The position numbers and the translations under genes are program-made. A DNA stretch of 5,515 bases from contig JAATGI010000469.1 in NCBI GenBank assembly GCA_015654725.1, positions 1 to 5,515 on the forward strand, read 5' to 3'. The notes under the pieces were generated by a model, which was given only the letters and a program-made list of their open reading frames with translations, did no database searches and was not told the DNA's origin. This DNA is from Rhodospirillales bacterium (GTDB taxonomy: Bacteria > Pseudomonadota > Alphaproteobacteria > ATCC43930 > CGMCC-115725). Positions within the stretch are counted from its first letter, which is position 1. Each line of letters starts with the position of its first letter. This document shows positions 1-5,403 of the stretch, one piece after another.

Positions 1-2
1 CG

Positions 3-767
3 TCACTGAATTGCGTCGGAGGCGCGCAAATCGACCGGGCCGGCCTCGGGTAGAATGCCGAGGCGGCGCGCCACCTCTTGATAAGCCTCCTCGACCCGGC
101 CGAGATCGCGGCGGAAGCGATCCTTGTCGAGCTTCTCGTTGGTCTTGTTGTCCCACAGCCGGCAATTGTCGGGGCTGATTTCGTCGGCCAACACCACGCG
201 CGCCTCGCCCTTGTCGTAGAGCCGGCCGAATTCGAGCTTGAAATCCACCAGCCGGATGCCGATGCCGAGAAACAGGCCGGTAAGGAAATCGTTGATGCGT
301 AGCGACATCTGCATCATCTCGTCGAGCTCGTGCGTGTTCGACCAGCCGAACGCGGTGACGTGCTCCTCCGACACCATCGGATCGCCGAGCGCGTCGCTCT
401 TGTAATAGAACTCGACGATGGAGCGCGCGAGCGGCGTGCCTTCCTCGAGGCCGAAGCGCTTGGCGAGCGACCCGGCCACGACGTTCCTAACCACCACTTC
501 GAGCGGAATGATCTCGACCGCGCGTACCAATTGCTCGCGCATATTGAGGCGGCGCATGAAATGCGTGGGTATGCCGATCTCGGCGATCCGCATCATCAGA
601 TACTCGCTGATGCGGTTGTTGAGCACGCCCTTGCCGGTGATTGTGCCACGCTTCTGATTGTTGAAGGCGGTGGCGTCGTCCTTGAAATATTGCACGATGG
701 TGCCGGGCTCGGGGCCTTCGAACAGAACCTTGGCCTTGCCTTCGTAGATCTGCTTGCGCCGTGTCAT
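3..767 (-). CDS. purC: Phosphoribosylaminoimidazole-succinocarboxamide synthase (SAICAR synthetase)
   Basis: This cytosolic ligase of de novo purine synthesis joins CAIR and aspartate at the cost of ATP to give SAICAR, the substrate PurB then cleaves. The 254-residue protein is full length for the bacterial single-domain family. Visible motifs are the N-terminal YEGKAK (residues 8-13) of the ATP-binding lobe, the signature stretch PLEVVVRNVVAGS (88-100), DFKLEFG (175-181), and DEISPDNCRLWD (195-206), which carries the conserved acidic and SPD residues of the active site. The ATG is preceded by GAGG with a 7-nt gap, a good ribosome binding site, and YEGKAK lies at the expected distance from it. 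In many alphaproteobacteria purC is followed by purS, purQ and purL; those would lie beyond the left edge. The gene has its own candidate promoter in the 69-bp gap behind the NRDE gene. Identification is secure. Confidence 0.98.
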   Translation of the reverse strand: MTRRKQIYEGKAKVLFEGPEPGTIVQYFKDDATAFNNQKRGTITGKGVLNNRISEYLMMRIAEIGIPTHFMRRLNMREQLVRAVEIIPLEVVVRNVVAGSLAKRFGLEEGTPLARSIVEFYYKSDALGDPMVSEEHVTAFGWSNTHELDEMMQMSLRINDFLTGLFLGIGIRLVDFKLEFGRLYDKGEARVVLADEISPDNCRLWDNKTNEKLDKDRFRRDLGRVEEAYQEVARRLGILPEAGPVDLRASDAIQ

Positions 768-797
768 GGCCGCACCTCGCTCGAAGGGAGCCTCGAT

Positions 798-826
798 TCT
801 ATAGCAAGCGTCAAGCCGGGAAACAA
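798..826 (-). promoter_or_regulatory. Candidate sigma-70-type promoter of purC
   Basis: Read on the minus strand, TTGTTT (821-826) is followed after exactly 17 bases by TATAGA (798-803). These match the TTGACA/TATAAT consensus at 3 and 4 of 6 positions. Transcription would start near 791 and leave a leader of about 23 nt with the purC ribosome binding site. The position inside a 69-bp intergenic gap makes it believable, but the -35 box is weak. No terminator hairpin is seen between the NRDE gene and purC, so readthrough from the NRDE gene is also possible. Confidence 0.4.
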
Positions 827-836
827 TCGCGGCAGG

Positions 837-1595
837 CTACAAGGCCACGTCTTCCCACGGCGTCGTCTCGGGTTGATACGACGCGAATCGGAATATTGGC
901 TTGAGATTGGGCTGCTCGGACGAGGGCAGGGCGATAAGCGCGCTCGACACCGTGGCGAAGCCGCGATCGGTGGTGAAGCGCAAAGCGCGATTCGGGCCCG
1001 CGCTGGCATCGCCGCCATCGTCGCTCAACAGCGCCTGCCATGCCGCCCAATCGCCCTGCGCGGGGTCGGGCGGTGTCGCGGTCATGAAACGCGGGCGGTA
1101 GCGGGCGAGTCGCGGAAAATCGGGATCGTCCAGCTCGCCCGCCGCGATCATCGACAGGCCGTCCTTGATCGGATGGATTTCGACCGGATCGCGGCCCTGT
1201 TCGTCGGCATGGCGCAGCCAGAAAGCGTCGCGCGAATCGGCGACGATCATGTTGAAGGTCCGGTAGGCGCGCGGCTCGATGCGGCCCAGCGCCGCCGCGG
1301 CTTCGTCGGCATCGGCATGGTCGAGCGCTTCCAGCACCAGTTCGCCGCGCGAGCGCTGACCCGGCGCGGGGCCGAGCGAACCGACGCGATTGAGAATGCC
1401 AGCGACGACGCCGTGGTCGTTGATGCCGAGCCAGGAGCCGCCGGCAAGCGCGTCCAGCCCCGCCACCACCTCGGGCCGGTCGGGCCAATGCCGCGCCGGT
1501 GGGCGCCACGGCCGCGCGACCATCTCGTCGCGGTTGGCGCCGAGGATCAGTGGCCAGTCATGCCCCGGCCGCCGCAACAGGATCAGCGTGCACAT
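837..1595 (-). CDS. NRDE (TANGO2-like) family protein
   Basis: This is a 252-residue protein of the NRDE family (Pfam NRDE, related to eukaryotic TANGO2). Visible landmarks are the N-terminus MCTLIL with a cysteine directly after the initiator Met, the eponymous NRDE tetrad at residues 21-24 within GANRDE, GGSWLGIN (52-59), and the late RGFATVSSAL segment (211-220), which corresponds to the family's usual YGTRSS-type block. There is no signal peptide or membrane segment, so it is probably cytosolic. The biochemical role of bacterial members is not settled; TANGO2 has been linked to lipid and haem handling in eukaryotes. Cys2 exposed by Met removal would suit an N-terminal-nucleophile fold, but that is inference. 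The start fits the conserved MC opening, although the ribosome binding site is poor (GGGA abuts the ATG). The gene precedes purC by 69 bp on the same strand and is divergent from the DUF1476 gene. Confidence 0.93.
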   Translation of the reverse strand: MCTLILLRRPGHDWPLILGANRDEMVARPWRPPARHWPDRPEVVAGLDALAGGSWLGINDHGVVAGILNRVGSLGPAPGQRSRGELVLEALDHADADEAAAALGRIEPRAYRTFNMIVADSRDAFWLRHADEQGRDPVEIHPIKDGLSMIAAGELDDPDFPRLARYRPRFMTATPPDPAQGDWAAWQALLSDDGGDASAGPNRALRFTTDRGFATVSSALIALPSSEQPNLKPIFRFASYQPETTPWEDVAL

Positions 1596-1643
1596 TCCCG
1601 GTTCATCGCAAGTGGCGGATCGCTTAAGATGGCGCCAACAGAC

Positions 1644-1648
1644 AGGGG
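1644..1648 (+). promoter_or_regulatory. Ribosome binding site of the DUF1476 gene
   Basis: AGGGG lies 6 nt before the ATG at 1655 and fixes that start. The divergent gap between the NRDE start (1595) and this gene is only 59 bp, so promoters for both must fit in it or extend into the coding starts. I could not pick a convincing -35/-10 pair there. Confidence 0.6.
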
Positions 1649-1654
1649 TTCGAT

Positions 1655-1972
1655 ATGAGCAGTTTCGACGAACGCGAGCAAAGTTTCGAGCGCAAATATT
1701 CGCGGGAACAGGAATTCGCCTTCCGGGTCATGGCGAGGCGCAACAAGATCGTGGGGATGTGGGCGGCCGGGCTGCTTGGCTTGGCGGGACCGGACGCGGA
1801 GCGCTATGCCGCGAGCGTGGTCGCGGCCGAATTGCAAAAAGGCGGCGAGCGCGAGGTGATGGCGAAACTGGTCGCCGATCTGGCGCCCAAGGGCGTCGAC
1901 AAGGCGCAGATCGATATCGAACTGCAACTAGCGACGGACCAGGCCAAGGAGCAATTGGGCGCGCCGAAATAG
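1655..1972 (+). CDS. DUF1476 family protein, zeta-type inhibitor of F1F0-ATPase
   Basis: This 105-residue, highly charged, mostly helical protein matches the DUF1476 family found almost only in alphaproteobacteria. The best studied member is the zeta subunit of the Paracoccus denitrificans ATP synthase, which inserts its N-terminus into F1 and blocks ATP hydrolysis. Recognisable features are the N-terminal FDEREQSFERKYSREQEFAF segment (residues 4-23), the core ARRNKIVGMWAAGLLGL (27-43), a central Ala- and Glu-rich stretch, and a C-terminal helix ending QAKEQLGAPK. The length is normal for the family. The start is supported by AGGGG 6 nt upstream. It is the only plus-strand gene in the housekeeping part, divergent from the NRDE gene and convergent with purB. 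Family assignment is firm; actual inhibitory activity of this copy is inferred, since its strength varies between alphaproteobacteria. Confidence 0.93.
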   Translation: MSSFDEREQSFERKYSREQEFAFRVMARRNKIVGMWAAGLLGLAGPDAERYAASVVAAELQKGGEREVMAKLVADLAPKGVDKAQIDIELQLATDQAKEQLGAPK

Positions 1973-1973
1973 C

Positions 1974-2035
1974 CCTCACCCGTCGAACCGCTTCGCGGAT
2001 CGACTCCCTCTCCCGCGAACGGGAGAGGGTTGAGG
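1974..2035. repeat. Palindromic three-way-junction element, probable dispersed repeat and bidirectional terminator
   Basis: The 69-bp gap between the convergent DUF1476 and purB stops is nearly filled by nested inverted repeats. An outer stem pairs CCTCA (1974-1978) with TGAGG (2031-2035). Inside it, a first hairpin pairs TCGA (1983-1986) and CCG (1988-1990) with CGG (1996-1998) and TCGA (2000-2003). A second, perfect 10-bp hairpin pairs CCCTCTCCCG (2006-2015) with CGGGAGAGGG (2020-2029) around the loop CGAA. The strong hairpin could end transcription from both sides, although no T-run follows it on either strand. Extragenic palindromes with CCCTCTCCC arms are common in alphaproteobacterial genomes, so this is probably one copy of a dispersed family. 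That needs the rest of the genome to confirm. Confidence 0.7.
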
Positions 2036-2041
2036 CGAAGG

Positions 2042-3334
2042 TCAGCCAAACACGCGTTTGAAGATCGTATCGACATGCTTCAGGTGATGCGCGTCGTCGA
2101 ACAGCAACTTGAGTTCCTTCGCCGACAGGCGTTTCGCCACCTCGGGGTCGGCTTTCAGGAGATCGAGGAATTTGCCTTTGCCCTCGAAGACCGGCATGGC
2201 GTTGCGCTGGACCGCGCGATAGGCGTCCTCGCGGCTCATGCCTTTTTGCGTCAGCGCCAGCAGCACCCGCTCGGAATGAACCAGCCCGCCGAGCCGGTCT
2301 AGATTGCGTTTCATCGCCTCGGGATAGATCACCAGCTTGTCGATAATGCCGGCGAGGCGCGCCAACGCGAAATCCAGCGCGATGGTGGCGTCGGGCGCGA
2401 TGTTGCGCTCGACCGCGGAATGGGAAATGTCGCGCTCGTGCCAGAGCGCTACGTTTTCCAGGGCCGGAATCACCATGCCGCGAATCAGGCGCGCGAGGCC
2501 GGTGAGGTTTTCCGACAGCACCGGATTGCGCTTATGCGGCATCGCCGAGGAGCCTTTCTGACCCGGCGAGAAATATTCCTCGGCCTCGCTTACCTCGGTG
2601 CGCTGGAGATGGCGGATTTCGGTGGCGAGCCGCTCCATCGAGCTCGCGATCACCGCGAGCGTGGCGAAGAACATCGCGTGACGGTCGCGCGGAATGATCT
2701 GTGTGGAAATCGGCTCGGGCGCGAGGCCGAGCTTCTTGGCGACATAATCCTCGATCGAGGGGTCGACATTGGCGAAGGTTCCGACCGCGCCGGAAATCGC
2801 GCAGGTCGCGATCTCCGCGCGGGCATTCTCCAATCGCGCCCGCGCCCGCGTGAATTCGGCGTAAAAGCCCGCGAGCTTGAGGCCGAAGCTGGTCGGCTCG
2901 GCATGGATGCCGTGGCTGCGGCCGATGGTGACGGTGTGCTTGTGCTCGATGGCCCGGCGCTTCAGCGCCTTCAAGAGCGCGTCGAGATCGGCGAGCAGAA
3001 TGTCCGACGCCTCGCGCAATTGCACCGCGAGGCAGGTGTCGAGCACGTCGCTCGAGGTCAGGCCCTGATGGATAAAGCGCGCCTCCGGCCCGACATGCTC
3101 GGCGACGTTGGTCAGGAAGGCGATGACGTCATGCTTGGTCTCGCGCTCGATTTCCTCGATGCGCGCGACCTCGAAGCGGCCTTTCTTGCGCAACGCCGTG
3201 GCGGTGCTTCGCGGCACCACGCCGGCTTTCGCCAGCGCCTCGGTGGCGTAGGTCTCGATTTCGAGCCAGATGCGGAAACGGTTTTCCGGCGCCCAGATGG
3301 CGCTCATTTCCGGGCGCGAATAGCGCGGGATCAT
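2042..3334 (-). CDS. purB: Adenylosuccinate lyase
   Basis: A homotetrameric cytosolic enzyme of the fumarase/aspartase superfamily that acts twice in purine synthesis: it splits SAICAR into AICAR and fumarate, and adenylosuccinate into AMP and fumarate. The 430-residue length equals the short bacterial class typified by Bacillus subtilis (431). His68 (in ETKHDV), His89 (in FIHQGLTSSD) and His141 (in GRSHGIHAEP) sit at the same numbers as the known active-site histidines there. The flexible signature loop is GSSAMPHKRNP (261-271), with the catalytic serine at 262 or 263. The C-terminal lyase domain continues to FKRVFG without truncation. The start codon overlaps the hydrolase stop as ATGA, with GGAGG 13 nt upstream inside that gene, indicating translational coupling. 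It shares a pathway with purC, which lies about 1.3 kb beyond it on the same strand. Confidence 0.98.
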   Translation of the reverse strand: MIPRYSRPEMSAIWAPENRFRIWLEIETYATEALAKAGVVPRSTATALRKKGRFEVARIEEIERETKHDVIAFLTNVAEHVGPEARFIHQGLTSSDVLDTCLAVQLREASDILLADLDALLKALKRRAIEHKHTVTIGRSHGIHAEPTSFGLKLAGFYAEFTRARARLENARAEIATCAISGAVGTFANVDPSIEDYVAKKLGLAPEPISTQIIPRDRHAMFFATLAVIASSMERLATEIRHLQRTEVSEAEEYFSPGQKGSSAMPHKRNPVLSENLTGLARLIRGMVIPALENVALWHERDISHSAVERNIAPDATIALDFALARLAGIIDKLVIYPEAMKRNLDRLGGLVHSERVLLALTQKGMSREDAYRAVQRNAMPVFEGKGKFLDLLKADPEVAKRLSAKELKLLFDDAHHLKHVDTIFKRVFG

Positions 3335-4113
3335 GACGCCGCCGCTGCCTCCGCGCCGAAATTCACGATATAGGCGTCGCCGCGATCGAGGAACGACGAG
3401 ACCAATTTCAGGAACCGCTCGGGCTGATCGCTCTCGATCACATGCGCCGCGTCATAGAGATAATGCAGATGCGCATGCGGCAGCCTGCTCTTCAAGAGCT
3501 GCATGCCTTCCTTCGGCAGCGTGTGGTCGAGCGTGCCGACGAGAATGAGCGCGCGCGCCTGAATTTCACCGAGACGCGGAATTAAATCCTCGGCGACGAA
3601 GCCCTTTTGATAATGCGGCCGGGCCTTGAAGCTCGCCTCCCGTTGCGCCGGCGTCTTGGCCGACGGCCGAATTTTTTCCGGATGAGCGAACATCAGCCGA
3701 ATGATGTTGGCCATGTCGGGAAAGCCGCTGCCGTCGATCTGGAAACCCGCCGGGCAACCCAGCACCAATTGCTCGACCTTGCCGGGATATTTCACCGCGA
3801 GCCACAGCGACACCCACCCGCCATAGGACGAGCTCATCACGTCGCAGGGCGCGCCGATTAGCGCGTCGTGGAACGCGGCGGTGAGATCGGCCAGCGCTTC
3901 CATCGATTGGGGCAGGGCCTCGTGATAGGGCGTGCCGTCGAAGCCGGGGAAGATCGGCAGGAAGACTTGCCGCGTCTCGGCCAGAACTTCGAGCGGCCGG
4001 GAGATGTCGATACCGCCGGCGGCGTGGAGATGAAGCAGCGGTCGGCCTTCGCCCGCGGTCCAATAAGTGACGGGGCCGGTGGGAAGGGAGACGGTGTGGG
4101 ATGTGAAGGGCAT
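3331..4113 (-). CDS. Alpha/beta hydrolase
   Basis: A 260-residue alpha/beta-hydrolase-fold protein with no signal peptide. Numbered from the chosen start, the oxyanion-side HLHAAGG motif is near 28-34. The nucleophile elbow is S-S-S-Y-G with Ser96 central, an SxSxG variant of GxSxG. The acid is Asp196 in VGTLDHT and the base His224 in DAAHV, so the triad is complete. Closest in style to the MhpC/lactonase-like group; the substrate cannot be told. The frame stays open to an ATG at 4194, but I prefer ATG 4113: TAGGAG (4125-4130) lies upstream of it, the conserved fold starts there, and the best promoter lies between the two starts. The stop overlaps the purB start as ATGA, so the two are probably cotranscribed. 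Confidence 0.88.
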   Translation of the reverse strand: MPFTSHTVSLPTGPVTYWTAGEGRPLLHLHAAGGIDISRPLEVLAETRQVFLPIFPGFDGTPYHEALPQSMEALADLTAAFHDALIGAPCDVMSSSYGGWVSLWLAVKYPGKVEQLVLGCPAGFQIDGSGFPDMANIIRLMFAHPEKIRPSAKTPAQREASFKARPHYQKGFVAEDLIPRLGEIQARALILVGTLDHTLPKEGMQLLKSRLPHAHLHYLYDAAHVIESDQPERFLKLVSSFLDRGDAYIVNFGAEAAAAS

Positions 4114-4124
4114 AGCCGATCTAG

Positions 4125-4130
4125 CTCCTA
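4125..4130 (-). promoter_or_regulatory. Ribosome binding site deciding the hydrolase start
   Basis: On the minus strand TAGGAG ends 11 nt before the ATG at 4113. The gap is slightly long but the match is strong. The upstream in-frame ATG at 4194 has no comparable site. A weak 5-bp stem (4135-4139 with 4149-4153, 9-nt loop) sits just upstream in the leader. Confidence 0.5.
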
Positions 4131-4162
4131 ACCTCTCCGCCTCTGAAACGGAGTAGGACACG

Positions 4163-4191
4163 ATGATATGCGACCGGGAATCCCGCGTCAC
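4163..4191 (-). promoter_or_regulatory. Candidate promoter of the hydrolase-purB unit
   Basis: On the minus strand GTGACG (4186-4191, 4 of 6 consensus positions) is followed after 17 bases by TATCAT (4163-4168, 5 of 6). Transcription would begin near 4156, giving a leader of about 43 nt to the ATG at 4113 and excluding the longer start at 4194. This is a consensus-matching prediction only; alphaproteobacterial promoters are often degenerate. Confidence 0.4.
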
Positions 4192-4212
4192 CATCGCGGT
4201 TCACAACTTGGT

Positions 4213-4240
4213 TTGCGCCCGGCTCTATTTGGCATGTAAT
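4213..4240 (+). promoter_or_regulatory. Weak candidate promoter of the membrane-protein gene
   Basis: TTGCGC (4213-4218) and TGTAAT (4235-4240) are separated by 16 bases. The -10 box matches at 5 of 6 positions, the -35 at only 3. Transcription would start about 23 nt before the GTG at 4270. The 156-bp region between the divergent starts at 4113 and 4270 is more AT-rich around here than the housekeeping genes, which makes chance matches likelier. Confidence 0.25.
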
Positions 4241-4269
4241 GGTATTGTGAACGCTTCTCGGGGACGAAT

Positions 4270-5403
4270 GTGTCCAACGATCCGTTGCTCCTTTGGGTCA
4301 GCGATACAAATCAGACGCTGCAAAACGTCAGCGCAGGTAGGGCGTCATCTCTTGCAACGCAGTCGCCGAACGTTCCCGTACCGATCGGTGGAACGACCAA
4401 CAACAAATGCGGCCAGACCTACGTTGGTGTTTGTCTCGTCCATCCATCGAGGGGATCCACTGAACATTTCTTTGGCTTCGCTGAATTTATAACGGCGCTA
4501 ACTCTAATTGCCGTCGTTTTTACGATCTCGGATACTCGTTACCGCTTTCGCATAGCGGTGGCGCCGATCCCGCTCATTCCTATTTCGTACTGGGTTTCGA
4601 CCGCTATCGGCATCCTGGTCCTATTATCAGACATCTGGTTCGCCGAACGATGGCTCTTGCCGGATTTCCTGAGCGATCAGGTCATATGGCAAGGAGTCCT
4701 CGGGGGCCTTTTTTTGTTCCTTGTCCTTGCTTGGATATATTTCGCATTTCTCAATCCAGCCAGGTTCGGCCGAATCAACGCCAAACGTTACACGATGGTG
4801 ATGTATCGAATAATCGTCCGCGGAGACGACGCAGAACTGGCCACCATCGCGGACGAACTTGGCCGTTCGGTCCAGAGGATCGCAGATATGTCCTTCAGCG
4901 CGTTCCGAGGCGGGCCTCCTCCGGATACCTATCCCCGACACGCGCGCTATGCACATGAACTTTTGCTCCTGATCGGAAATCGGAAATTTTGCAGGCAGGT
5001 TGTCGCCCGCGCACCGGGAACGGCAATAGCCCTGTTTCAGAGAATTTCGGAAAAGCAGAGTTACTATCTGCCCGTCCGGCAATTCACTAAGAATCTATCA
5101 GCGGAAGCAATTCAGAACATAGATTCGATTCTGTATCACGAGGATGAAGGTTACGATTCAGGGTTATTGGGGTACGTAAAGCCATTCAGCGCGGCGGTGT
5201 TTGGAGACTACCGTCTCGTCGAAGGTTTGGGCGGAAGTTTCGGCTCACCGCTCGACATAGACTATAAGGCGGTGAACACGTGGGACGCCATACAAGCTAG
5301 TAGTGAAAATCTGACATTTGAATCCGGGAAGGGATTCCCGAATGGGTTGGCGCGTGCGAGTCTGCGGCATGCGAACGGGAATCTCGATCACCGTATCGCC
5401 TGA
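4270..5403 (+). CDS. Unrecognised membrane protein, 3' end apparently replaced by IS630 sequence
   Basis: I do not recognise this family. The frame gives 377 residues from a GTG with GGGGA 5 nt upstream. After about 65 polar residues come three hydrophobic segments at roughly 67-88, 105-124 and 141-161, then a soluble C-terminal region from about 165 with charged helical stretches (for example DDAELATIADELGRSVQRIA, 186-205). This suggests an inner-membrane anchor with a cytoplasmic domain. No catalytic motif is evident. GC is clearly lower than in the pur genes (one sampled 60-base line is about 42%), suggesting a transferred gene. The IS630 left end seems to enter near codon 343, so the final 34 or so residues, to the TGA at 5401-5403, would be IS-encoded and the natural C-terminus lost. 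The true start is uncertain, as no other ATG or GTG lies before the first hydrophobic segment. Confidence 0.7.
   Translation: MSNDPLLLWVSDTNQTLQNVSAGRASSLATQSPNVPVPIGGTTNNKCGQTYVGVCLVHPSRGSTEHFFGFAEFITALTLIAVVFTISDTRYRFRIAVAPIPLIPISYWVSTAIGILVLLSDIWFAERWLLPDFLSDQVIWQGVLGGLFLFLVLAWIYFAFLNPARFGRINAKRYTMVMYRIIVRGDDAELATIADELGRSVQRIADMSFSAFRGGPPPDTYPRHARYAHELLLLIGNRKFCRQVVARAPGTAIALFQRISEKQSYYLPVRQFTKNLSAEAIQNIDSILYHEDEGYDSGLLGYVKPFSAAVFGDYRLVEGLGGSFGSPLDIDYKAVNTWDAIQASSENLTFESGKGFPNGLARASLRHANGNLDHRIA
5325..5340 (+). other. Hairpin in the IS leader overlapping a possible ribosome binding site
   Basis: CGGGAA (5325-5330) pairs perfectly with TTCCCG (5335-5340) around the loop GGGA. The sequence AAGGGA (5329-5334), a fair ribosome binding site 7 nt before an in-frame ATG at 5342, lies in the left arm and loop. 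In RNA entering from outside the element the hairpin could limit access to that start. The stem is short, and its role is inferred. Confidence 0.4.

Noticed and set aside
805..815. TTGACG on the minus strand as a -35 box for purC
   Set aside because: It is a better -35 match than TTGTTT but lies only 5 bases from the TATAGA box, far from the usual 16-18.
330..1658. 442-codon open frame on the plus strand
   Set aside because: It lies antisense to both purC and the NRDE gene, whose protein motifs are unmistakable. Long antisense frames are common in GC-rich DNA, and its translation shows no recognisable domain.
2420..3373. 317-codon open frame on the plus strand
   Set aside because: It is antisense to purB. 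Its translation is rich in Arg, Gly and Ala with no family resemblance, so it is a shadow frame.
4114..4194. Longer start for the hydrolase at 4194
   Set aside because: The extra 27 residues lie before the conserved fold, have no good ribosome binding site, and would be upstream of the best predicted transcription start.
4163..4492. 109-codon open frame on the plus strand, including the ATG at 4268
   Set aside because: It spans the divergent promoter region and overlaps the start of the membrane-protein frame. Its translation has no coherent features, while the GTG frame at 4270 encodes clear hydrophobic segments.
4627..5082. 151-codon open frame on the minus strand
   Set aside because: It is antisense to the membrane-protein gene and its translation lacks any recognisable domain.
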